Shown here in pieces: positions 8,294 to 15,372 of a stretch of DNA of 64,000 nucleotides. Positions within the stretch are counted from its first letter, which is position 1, and each line of letters opens with the position of its first letter. The notes under the pieces were generated by a model that saw only the letters and a program-made list of their open reading frames with translations, ran no database searches and was not told the origin of the DNA. Position numbers and translations under genes: made by a program. This DNA comes from Alphaproteobacteria bacterium (GTDB lineage: Bacteria; Pseudomonadota; Alphaproteobacteria; UBA2966), in contig JABILA010000026.1 of assembly GCA_018654745.1 (NCBI GenBank), positions 1 to 64,000 on the forward strand. The letters are read 5' to 3'.

Positions 8294-8326
8294 TTTCATC
8301 TAGTGACGATAATTTTATCTATTGAC
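8291..8326 (+). promoter_or_regulatory. Operator copy 2, facing the hydro-lyase operon
   Basis: TAATTTCATCT, eight bases, then TAATTTTATCTATTGAC: the exact reverse complement of both conserved blocks of the copy at 7378-7413, with equal spacing and 28 of 28 conserved positions identical. It starts at the stop codon of the regulator gene and ends inside the -35 box of the downstream promoter, a position where a bound protein would block RNA polymerase. Confidence 0.78.
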
Positions 8327-8349
8327 GAATTGTATTAATCCCGTTTAAT
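8322..8349 (+). promoter_or_regulatory. Putative sigma-70 promoter of the hydro-lyase operon
   Basis: TTGACG at 8322-8327 and TTTAAT at 8344-8349 are separated by 16 bases, 56 bases before the ATG at 8406. The -35 box overlaps the operator. This is a pattern match without transcript evidence. Confidence 0.5.
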
Positions 8350-8405
8350 GGCTGTGGATAATAACCACCGATATCGTTCGGACTATTCGCCGGAGCCACC
8401 CAGAG

Positions 8406-9683
8406 ATGCCTTTCACCATTGCAGAAAAGATTTTGGCCCGGGCCGCGGGCCAGGCTGGCCTCACGGCCGGGGATGACATCCAGGTCAAACCGGATTTTGT
8501 CCACGCCTACGATTTCCCCGGCTACACAGATGTAATCTTTAAAACCATGAAGGAAGAATTTGGTATCGACCAAATTCCGGAACCTGAACGCTACGCCATT
8601 TTTATTGACCATATGGTCCCGGCCATTGATCCCAAGGAAGAGCTGCTGCACGCCGGAACCCGCGAATGGTGTGCTGACAACAACGTCGCACTGTTCGAGC
8701 GCAAAGGCATTGGCCACCAGGTCGCATCTGAAGTCGGTTATGCCGTACCCGGATCGTTCCTTGTCCATTTTGATGGTCATATTTCTCAAATGGGTGCCTT
8801 TGGCATGTTGGCGGTCGGCTTGCGCCGCCATTTGCTGGAAGCCTTTGTGCGGGAGACGATTACCTTTCAGGTCCCGGCAACAACCAGGGTCAATCTGACG
8901 GGCAAGTTACAGCCCGGCGTTATGGCGCGGGATGTATTTCACCATGTCGTGCGCACAATCGGCCCCAGGTCCTGCAATTTCCAGGTCCTTGAGTTTGGCG
9001 GTGATGGCATGATGAATTTTACCATTGCGGACCGGCAAACCCTGTGCGGACTTGCCATGTTTACGGGGGCCATTACCGCCATCGTCAATCCGGATGAAAT
9101 GACGCTGGCCTATACCGGGCCTTTGGCGTGTCTGGAACTGGATCCTGTTTGCAGCGACGACGATGCCGAATTTGCCGCCGTGCATGATATCGACATTTCA
9201 GACCTGGCGCCGATTGTTGTTGTGCCGCCCAACCCTTCCAATACGGAAGACCTGACGGATCATCTGGGTCTGGAAGTGCATACCGGTTATCTCGGTTCCT
9301 GTGCCTCGGGTCGCCTTGAGGACCTGCGCGCTGCAGCCCAGGTTCTGAAAGGTCGCAAGATCAAGGAAGGTTTTGCCTTACACGTCATTCCCACCAGCAA
9401 CGTCATTATGGCCCGGGCGGCGGAGGAGGGGTTAATCACCATTCTGGCCGACGCCGGTGCCTTCATATCTTCCAGTTCCTGTGATTATTGTTTTGGCCGG
9501 ATTGCGACAATGTCCGCCGGGCAACGTGCCGTATCGACGGGCACCCTGAATGTCCGTGGCCGTATGGGTAGCCCCGATTCTGAAATTTATATTTGCAATG
9601 CAGCAGCCGTTGCAGCGGCAGCGCTGGAGGGGAAAATAGCTGACCCTCGTGACTATTTCGATGGCCCCGGAGACACACAATAA
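8406..9683 (+). CDS. Aconitase-family hydro-lyase, large subunit (LeuC/DmdA-like)
   Basis: 425 residues, the length of the bacterial isopropylmalate/homoaconitate dehydratase large subunit. The three 4Fe-4S cysteine ligands are present: GSCASGR (about C299) and SSCDYCFGR (about C359 and C362). The C-terminal signature, normally NRNFEGRQG in LeuC, reads TLNVRGRMGS here, and the cluster has no other leucine gene, so leucine synthesis is unlikely. With the small subunit, whose gene overlaps at the ATG, it would hydrate or dehydrate a branched dicarboxylic acid. Dimethylmaleate hydratase of the anaerobic nicotinate pathway has the same two-subunit design. Exact substrate unknown. Confidence 0.88.
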   Translation: MPFTIAEKILARAAGQAGLTAGDDIQVKPDFVHAYDFPGYTDVIFKTMKEEFGIDQIPEPERYAIFIDHMVPAIDPKEELLHAGTREWCADNNVALFERKGIGHQVASEVGYAVPGSFLVHFDGHISQMGAFGMLAVGLRRHLLEAFVRETITFQVPATTRVNLTGKLQPGVMARDVFHHVVRTIGPRSCNFQVLEFGGDGMMNFTIADRQTLCGLAMFTGAITAIVNPDEMTLAYTGPLACLELDPVCSDDDAEFAAVHDIDISDLAPIVVVPPNPSNTEDLTDHLGLEVHTGYLGSCASGRLEDLRAAAQVLKGRKIKEGFALHVIPTSNVIMARAAEEGLITILADAGAFISSSSCDYCFGRIATMSAGQRAVSTGTLNVRGRMGSPDSEIYICNAAAVAAAALEGKIADPRDYFDGPGDTQ

Positions 9684-10207
9684 TGTTGAAAAATCTCAAA
9701 GGCCGCGTCGCCTTCATCTTCGATGAAGAAGACTTTGATGTTGATCAGATCGTCGGCGTCAAGAACATCAAATTGCGCGACATTGATGAAATGGCAGCGG
9801 TTGCCATGCAATCCTATGACCCGGATTTTGCCAAAAATGTTCAAGCCGGTGACTTGCTGGTTGGCAATGTCAATTTTGGCTATGGCCATCCCCACTATCC
9901 GCCACTGAAAGCCATGCGGCACCTGGGTATTGCAGGCATCGTCGCGGAGTCGTTTTCGCCAGGTTACTGGCGCGGTGAAGTGGCCAATGGTTTCCCGCAA
10001 GTTGCCTGTCCTGGCATCATGGAATTCGTCGACCGCTGGGATCAAATTGAAGTTGATTGGCAGGGAGGCGTTGTGCGCAATCTGACAAAGGGTGCAGAAC
10101 GTCCATTTGATCCGTTGTCAAAAGGCGATCTGGATATGATCAGCGCAGGTGGCCTCGAAGGATTTATCAAAAACAAGATACAGCAGGAAAAGAAAGCACA
10201 GTCATGA
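9683..10207 (+). CDS. Aconitase-family hydro-lyase, small subunit (LeuD/DmdB-like swivel domain)
   Basis: 174 residues forming the swivelling aconitase domain 4. The core DLLVGNVNFGYGHPHYPPLKAM (about 57-78) matches the LeuD stretch in which NFGCGSSREHAPWAL carries substrate-binding Ser and Arg. Here SSREHA is replaced by GHPHYPP, a marked change in the substrate loop. The start codon ATG overlaps the stop of the large-subunit gene, and the next gene also overlaps, giving a tightly coupled three-gene unit. It works only as a complex with the large subunit, in the cytoplasm. Confidence 0.88.
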   Translation: MLKNLKGRVAFIFDEEDFDVDQIVGVKNIKLRDIDEMAAVAMQSYDPDFAKNVQAGDLLVGNVNFGYGHPHYPPLKAMRHLGIAGIVAESFSPGYWRGEVANGFPQVACPGIMEFVDRWDQIEVDWQGGVVRNLTKGAERPFDPLSKGDLDMISAGGLEGFIKNKIQQEKKAQS

Positions 10208-11064
10208 ACCGAGAAGAATTTGCCAAAGCAGCGCGCGCCGGACAAACCGTCTGGGTTGGTGGCGCCTATGATGCACTCAGCGCCAAGCTGATCGAAGAAG
10301 CCGGCATGTCCGCCATTATGACCACAGGGTTCGGCGTCTCTGCGTCGCACCTCGGTGCCCCCGATCTTGAACTGTACACGATGACTGAAAATCTGGCAGT
10401 TGTGCGTAATATTGTGAACGCAGTCGATGCGCCGGTTATTGCGGATACTGATACGGGTTATGGCAATGCCCTGAATGTCATGCGAACCGTGCGCGAGTTT
10501 GAAGCCGCCGGTGTTGCCGCGATGATTTTTGAAGATCAGGAGTCACCAAAAAAGTGTCCGGCAGCGGCCAACAAAATCGAGATTCTGGAAATTCAGGAAA
10601 GTATTGGAAAAATACGGGCAGCTGTAGAAGCGCGCAAAAACCCTGATGTCCTGATCATTGCGCGCACCGATGCAACAACCGAAGATGAAGCCATTGAACG
10701 TGGCAAAGCCTATGCAGAGGCGGGCGCTGATTTGATCCAGCCAATTTCGAAATGTTTCAAGGATATCGATGGTCTGCGCCGCTATCGCGAGGCGGTCGGC
10801 AAGCCACTGTCTCTGCAAATACTTGGTTGGCTCGAGTCTGATTTGTCGCCTGAGGAAATTGAAGAGGTAGCTGGCCTGGCAGTCTTCCCTCTGGTTGCGC
10901 TTTTCACAGCAACAGCCGCCCTGCGTGCAAATCTCGCAACTCTTGCAGTGACTCGCTCTGCGAAACAGCTGCCCAATGCCATGGTCGATATGTCCGACTT
11001 CAAAAAATTGATCGGGTTTTCGGAGCTGGAACTTCTGCAAAGCAAGTTCCTGTTTGGTAAATAG
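10204..11064 (+). CDS. Isocitrate lyase / PEP mutase family C-C lyase
   Basis: 286 residues with the family's (beta/alpha)8 hallmarks: GAYDALSAKLIEEAG at the start, the metal-binding DTDTGYGN (about 81-88), the catalytic-loop region EDQESPKKC (about 110-118) and IIARTDA. Lyases of this family have K(K/R)CGH in the gating loop; here it is KKCPA, keeping the Cys but not Gly-His. Members include methylisocitrate lyase and 2,3-dimethylmalate lyase, which split a hydrated branched diacid into pyruvate or succinate plus a short acid. The gene overlaps the small subunit by four bases, so the hydro-lyase product is the likely substrate. Confidence 0.88.
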   Translation: MNREEFAKAARAGQTVWVGGAYDALSAKLIEEAGMSAIMTTGFGVSASHLGAPDLELYTMTENLAVVRNIVNAVDAPVIADTDTGYGNALNVMRTVREFEAAGVAAMIFEDQESPKKCPAAANKIEILEIQESIGKIRAAVEARKNPDVLIIARTDATTEDEAIERGKAYAEAGADLIQPISKCFKDIDGLRRYREAVGKPLSLQILGWLESDLSPEEIEEVAGLAVFPLVALFTATAALRANLATLAVTRSAKQLPNAMVDMSDFKKLIGFSELELLQSKFLFGK

Positions 11065-11096
11065 CGGATTGCCGCACCATATCCATGATAAGTAAA

Positions 11097-11118
11097 AGGC
11101 CCCGCAAGGGGTCTTTTT
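11097..11118 (+). terminator. Rho-independent terminator of the hydro-lyase/lyase operon
   Basis: AGGCCCC and GGGGTCT pair (one G-T) around a GCAA tetraloop and are followed by a short T run, 33 bases after the lyase stop codon. Confidence 0.85.
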
Positions 11119-11359
11119 CATGAGAACAATTCAGACAACGGTTCTGGTTCAGGGAATTGCCGCTACCGTAGATTATATGATTTTTTGCATCGCCCCTGTT
11201 CCATACAATTTTCTGGTGGTAATATCCCGAACAACTAATATGCAAATTTAGTTGTTTTTTCGGTGGTGGATGGTGGTGAGCGGGTTTGCAATTGATTTGG
11301 CTGGTATTGAGTATGGCCATTTGATTTAAGCAACACGCTGTATTAATCGATGTGTTGGT

Positions 11360-12562
11360 ATGCGTGAATTAGACGAAAAATATCAGAATGCCTGGTTGCT
11401 GATTGTAGATGACAATCCTGCGAATGTGGCCTTGCTGGAGAAAATGTTGAAGCGTTCCGGTTATCGGAATGTTGAAAGTACAACTGACTCCCGTTTGGCA
11501 AAAGGTATGTATGAGGAACGCCGTCACGATCTGGTTCTTCTGGATATTCGCATGCCGCACTTTGACGGCTATCAAATCATGGAACAGCTCAAGGAAGTAT
11601 CGTCGGAAGATTATGCGCCGGTACTTGTGCTGACCGCGCAGACGGATATGGAAACCAGAATCAAGGCGCTGGAAGCCGGGGCTCGTGATTTTCTCAACAA
11701 ACCCGTCGATCAGGCCGAAGCCCTGAACCGCATCCGGAACTTGCTGGAAGTCCGGTTGCTGCACAAGGAAGTCAGCCGACATAATCATGAGCTCGAAGAA
11801 ATTGTCGCTGAACGAACAACCGATTTGCGCCGCGCAATGGAACTGGCTGAAACCGCTGACAAAGCCAAGTCAGAATTCCTTGCCATCATGAGCCACGAGC
11901 TGCGTACACCTTTGAATGCGATCATCGGATTTTCCGATATCATCGAGCAACAGTTGTTTGGTGAAATTGGCGACCAATACAGAGATTATTCGGGCGAAAT
12001 CAATTCTAGTGGCAAACAGCTTCTGGAACTGATCAATAATATTCTGGATGTCACCAGGGCCATATCCGGCGAAACAGATCTGGATGAAACGGAACTGGAT
12101 CTCGCCGCAATCATCTCGATTGTACGGGATGGTCTGTCGACAGAAATTTCAGAACAGAATATTGATTTGACGATCACTCTTGTCGAAAATCTGCCCGCTT
12201 TACGTGGCGACCATGAGCTGATTGAGCGCACATTCCGAAACCTTTTGTCCAACAGCGTCAAGTTCAGTGACCATGACGGCAAGGTCGAGGTTTCCTTGAT
12301 CAAGACAGCGGGCGGCGGCGTGAATGTGCTCTTCGAGGATTATGGCTGCGGTATTGATGATCAGGATCTACCGCGCATTATCGTGCCCTTTGGGCAAAGT
12401 GATTCTGAATTCAATCGCTCGAAGGAAGGGGCCGGTATTGGTTTGACGCTAGCCATATCCTTTATCGAACTACACGATGGAAAATTGAGCATCGACAGCC
12501 AGCCGGGCGAAGGGACGATTGTCACGGCAAGTTTTCCGGGTAACCGGTGCGTTGTGCAATGA
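11360..12562 (+). CDS. Histidine kinase with N-terminal receiver domain
   Basis: 400 residues. An N-terminal receiver domain (about 12-130; acid pair D17/D18, phosphoacceptor D62 in LLDIRMPHFDG, K in FLNKP) is followed by a coiled-coil linker, a HisKA domain with the H box SHELRTPLN (about H179) and a HATPase_c domain with the N box RNLLSNSVKFS and G boxes YGCGIDD and GAGIGLTLA. There is no transmembrane segment or PAS sensor, so the protein is cytoplasmic and receives its signal by phosphotransfer or partner contact. The next gene overlaps by four bases and shares a very similar receiver, so the pair likely forms one phosphorelay. Confidence 0.92.
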   Translation: MRELDEKYQNAWLLIVDDNPANVALLEKMLKRSGYRNVESTTDSRLAKGMYEERRHDLVLLDIRMPHFDGYQIMEQLKEVSSEDYAPVLVLTAQTDMETRIKALEAGARDFLNKPVDQAEALNRIRNLLEVRLLHKEVSRHNHELEEIVAERTTDLRRAMELAETADKAKSEFLAIMSHELRTPLNAIIGFSDIIEQQLFGEIGDQYRDYSGEINSSGKQLLELINNILDVTRAISGETDLDETELDLAAIISIVRDGLSTEISEQNIDLTITLVENLPALRGDHELIERTFRNLLSNSVKFSDHDGKVEVSLIKTAGGGVNVLFEDYGCGIDDQDLPRIIVPFGQSDSEFNRSKEGAGIGLTLAISFIELHDGKLSIDSQPGEGTIVTASFPGNRCVVQ

Positions 12563-13626
12563 CCAAAAGCTTACCTGACGAATTCCGCACAGCGTCGGTT
12601 GTGGTTGTTGACGATAAGGAAGCCAACGTTGCGTTGCTCGCCAAAATTCTGAAATCCGCCGGATATGAAAATGTCATTGGCTTTACGGATCCTCGGGAAG
12701 TGGCCCCGCATTACGAAAATAACCGGGTCGATATCGTTCTTCTGGATATCCGGATGCCACATATGGACGGCTTCGAAGTTCTGGCAGCGCTGAAAGAGAT
12801 CGCCGTCGATGACTATCTCCCTGTCCTTGTTCTGACAGCGCAAACCGATATCGAAACCCGGCACAGGGCATTGGCGGAAGGTGCCAAGGATTTCCTGAAC
12901 AAACCGTTTGAACGGTCCGAAGCGCTGAACAGGATTTACAATATTCTTGATGTTCGACTGATGCATAGCAAGATCAGGGACCAGAATTTGCAACTGGAAA
13001 GACGGGTTCAGGAGCGGACCCGCGCCGTTGAGGAAACGCGTCTGGATGTGATCCGGCGACTGGGGCGTGCTGCTGAATATAAAGATAATGAAACCGGCTA
13101 CCACGTCATTCGCATGGGCAAATATTGTGAACGGCTTGCGTTGGCTGCCGGTGTGTCACCCGATGAGGCGAGCATGCTGTTGACCGCCAGTCCCATGCAT
13201 GACGTCGGCAAGATCGGTATTCCCGATGCGGTGCTTCTGAAGCCCGGAAAGCTTGAGGGCGAAGAATGGGAGATCATGAAATCCCATGCCACGATTGGCG
13301 GCGAAATATTGTCTGGTGGTGATTCCGAGCTGATGGAAATGGCCAGAGTGGTTGCCCTGACTCATCACGAAAATTTTGACGGCAGTGGTTATCCCTTAGG
13401 GTTGGCCGGTGAAGAAATTCCGCTTATGGGCCGGATAACAGCCATTTGCGATGTCTTCGATGCCTTGCTTTCAGAACGTCCCTATAAAAAAGCCTGGCCC
13501 CTGGACAAAACGATCAACATGATACGGGAAGAAGCCGGCAGCAAGTTTGATCCTGACCTCGTTGATACCTTTCTGGGCATTATTGACGAGATTCAGGAAA
13601 TCCGGGCGCTTTGGACCGAAAAGTAA
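12559..13626 (+). CDS. Response regulator with HD-GYP phosphodiesterase domain
   Basis: 355 residues from ATG 12559, which overlaps the kinase stop as ATGA; the ORF track's GTG at 12547 is less likely. The receiver domain (about 11-133, phosphoacceptor D63) closely resembles the receiver of the preceding kinase. After a coiled-coil linker comes an HD-GYP domain with the catalytic HD of SPMHDVGKIGIPD (about 214-215), KSHATIGGEIL, THHENFDGSGYP and ICDVFDAL, so all metal and GYP residues are present. HD-GYP proteins hydrolyse cyclic di-GMP, so the operon probably lowers c-di-GMP in response to a cytoplasmic signal. Confidence 0.93.
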   Translation: MTKSLPDEFRTASVVVVDDKEANVALLAKILKSAGYENVIGFTDPREVAPHYENNRVDIVLLDIRMPHMDGFEVLAALKEIAVDDYLPVLVLTAQTDIETRHRALAEGAKDFLNKPFERSEALNRIYNILDVRLMHSKIRDQNLQLERRVQERTRAVEETRLDVIRRLGRAAEYKDNETGYHVIRMGKYCERLALAAGVSPDEASMLLTASPMHDVGKIGIPDAVLLKPGKLEGEEWEIMKSHATIGGEILSGGDSELMEMARVVALTHHENFDGSGYPLGLAGEEIPLMGRITAICDVFDALLSERPYKKAWPLDKTINMIREEAGSKFDPDLVDTFLGIIDEIQEIRALWTEK

Positions 13627-13726
13627 ATACATTTGTCCTTTGGGACCTGACTGATTCATCTGTATAATCCGGTTTACAGAATAAAGCCTTGTTCGCCCGA
13701 GCAATAACCCGGTTCAAACAGTGATT

Positions 13727-14299
13727 ATGTCGATAATGCACAAACCATGGATTGCGATCCCGATGATCAGACGCCGCCTGTTGGTGGCGGCTCTGGCGCT
13801 TTGTCTATCCGCGACTGCAACTGTTTATTCTGATCCGGCTTTTGCCGCCGGAGATGAAAAAACCGACAAGGCGGCGAAAAAAGCACCCACGAAAGCGCCT
13901 GTGGCGCCACCCGCCGTCATCGCACCAACCAAACCAAAGGGCGATGTGGTTATGGAATCGATTTCCCAACCCATTGTCCGTGGACGCAGGATCGTCGGTT
14001 ATGAACATGCCACGATTATTCTCTGGTTGCGGACCCGTGACCACGCCGTGCTGGTTTGTGAAAATCGCTACAAACTGGCCGATTCATTTTTGTTGAACCT
14101 GCACGACAATCCAATCTCTTCACGCGGCAAAAAAGATGGCCGCTCGGAAGCAGAACAACGATTGTACGATATCGCTGTTGAAACTTTCGGCCCCCGTGTT
14201 GTTAAACGGTTGAGGGTCGAATGGGCCCGGTCACCAACAGGCGGCAAAACAACAATTTTTGGTACCTTCACGGACGTGCAGTGTGATGCGTCCAGCTAG
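13727..14299 (+). CDS. Exported protein of unknown function
   Basis: About 190 residues. An N-terminal signal peptide (IRRRLLVAALALCLSATATV, cleavage likely near AFAA) precedes an Ala/Lys/Pro-rich linker and a compact domain of about 120 residues containing HATIILWLRTRDHAVLVCENRY and RLYDIAVETFGPRVVKRL. I do not recognise the family. The start is uncertain: GTG 13721, ATG 13727 or ATG 13763 are possible, none with a clear ribosome-binding site. The stop codon lies within a paired-hairpin repeat element. It follows the HD-GYP gene by about 100 bases and may or may not be co-transcribed. Confidence 0.65.
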   Translation: MSIMHKPWIAIPMIRRRLLVAALALCLSATATVYSDPAFAAGDEKTDKAAKKAPTKAPVAPPAVIAPTKPKGDVVMESISQPIVRGRRIVGYEHATIILWLRTRDHAVLVCENRYKLADSFLLNLHDNPISSRGKKDGRSEAEQRLYDIAVETFGPRVVKRLRVEWARSPTGGKTTIFGTFTDVQCDASS

Positions 14300-14400
14300 G
14301 GCGTTTCCGGGTTTAACGGAAACGCAGCGTTGCATTTAACTCAAGGTGTGCGCCAAAATTTGGAGCAGAATCGATTCCGTTGAAGTCGGAATCGCCCTGG
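14296..14400 (-). repeat. Paired-hairpin repeat element, copy 1
   Basis: About 105 bp with two hairpins: GCGTTTCC/GGAAACGC at the left and GATTCC/GGAATC at the right, bounded by CTAGGGCG and CGCCCTGG. Reverse complemented, it has the same order, arm sequences and spacing as the element at 25251-25352. A further partial copy of the left arm (GGGCGTTTCCGGGTTTA) follows directly at 14400-14416. This resembles REP or miniature palindromic elements, and it may also stop or stabilise the 3' end of the preceding transcript. Confidence 0.75.
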
Positions 14401-14447
14401 GGCGTTTCCGGGTTTAGGCGGTTTCGCTTCGCCTTTGTCCTCTGACG

Positions 14448-15347
14448 TCATTTTTCAAGAAATTCGATAACCAGGTCGCTGAGATCTTCGCCGTACAGAT
14501 CCCTGTAAAAATGCCCGGCACCATCCACGATTTCCAGTTTCACGTGATCGCCAAATGATCGATCCTGCATCTGAGTGCCGAGATCACGCACAACCTTGTC
14601 ATCACTGCCAGCAACAACCAGGGTTGGCTTTGAAATCTTCGGCAGCAAATCCGGTGTGTTAAAGCGCATGTCCGGAATGTAATAACTGAGGAAGGTATCA
14701 GCCGTCACCTTTGCTTCCGGGCAATATAAAAAACCGGTCGAGGACATAAAGCTGTCTCCCTGTCCGTTTTGGGACAGGTTCCGTGCTTTTTTCAGGACAG
14801 TTGCAAGCGGCACTTTATAGCGTGCTTCGTATCCCTCGCTCTGTCTGGTTTTGATCCAGGTTGCCGGGGCAATCAGGACAACTTTTGTGACAATGTCATC
14901 TGGTTTTTGTGCCGCATACCAGGCGGTCTGGTTGCCACCGCGTGAGTGACCGACAACTGTTACCGATGACGTGCCTTTGGTCTTCAACCAGGTAACCCAG
15001 GACTCAATTTCGACCATGGCATCGTGGAAACGGTGGTTGTGAGGCACTTTGCAGTCATACATAAATTCCCGGTCAGGATTGCCGAGAGACAGGTTGATGG
15101 CCAGAGAGGAATGGCCGGCATTTTGCAGATTGTCTTGCAAGGCCTGGACGATGTCCATCTTGCTGTGAGCAAGGGTGCCATGGGTAATCAGGGCGATGCC
15201 GTCGGCAAAGGTTTTTCCTTCGGCCAGAACCAGTTCGGCGGTTAGAGTCGTATCACCGATTGTGTTCTGCACCGGATCCGCGGCAAGAGAGGAGGGCATA
15301 CTGGTTGCCAACAACAATAAGGCTGTTTTCAGGAATTTGCCTGTCAT
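14448..15347 (-). CDS. Secreted alpha/beta hydrolase
   Basis: 299 residues with a signal peptide (MTGKFLKTALLLLATSMPSSLA, cleavage near AAD). The alpha/beta-hydrolase fold shows the oxyanion region LITHGTLAHSKMD, nucleophile elbow GHSRGG (about S135), the acid in GSDDKVV and the catalytic His in GAGHFY. It should act in the periplasm as an esterase or related hydrolase; the substrate is not evident. It is the last gene of a four-gene minus-strand group, 25 bases after the dehydratase stop. Confidence 0.85.
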   Translation of the reverse strand: MTGKFLKTALLLLATSMPSSLAADPVQNTIGDTTLTAELVLAEGKTFADGIALITHGTLAHSKMDIVQALQDNLQNAGHSSLAINLSLGNPDREFMYDCKVPHNHRFHDAMVEIESWVTWLKTKGTSSVTVVGHSRGGNQTAWYAAQKPDDIVTKVVLIAPATWIKTRQSEGYEARYKVPLATVLKKARNLSQNGQGDSFMSSTGFLYCPEAKVTADTFLSYYIPDMRFNTPDLLPKISKPTLVVAGSDDKVVRDLGTQMQDRSFGDHVKLEIVDGAGHFYRDLYGEDLSDLVIEFLEK

Positions 15348-15372
15348 CTCATCCTCCCCGGGGGTCGTTTAT

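Noticed and set aside
8406-10207. leuCD isopropylmalate isomerase
   Set aside because: No leuA or leuB neighbour, C-terminal and substrate-loop signatures differ, and the genes are coupled to an ICL-family lyase and IclR/TRAP context.
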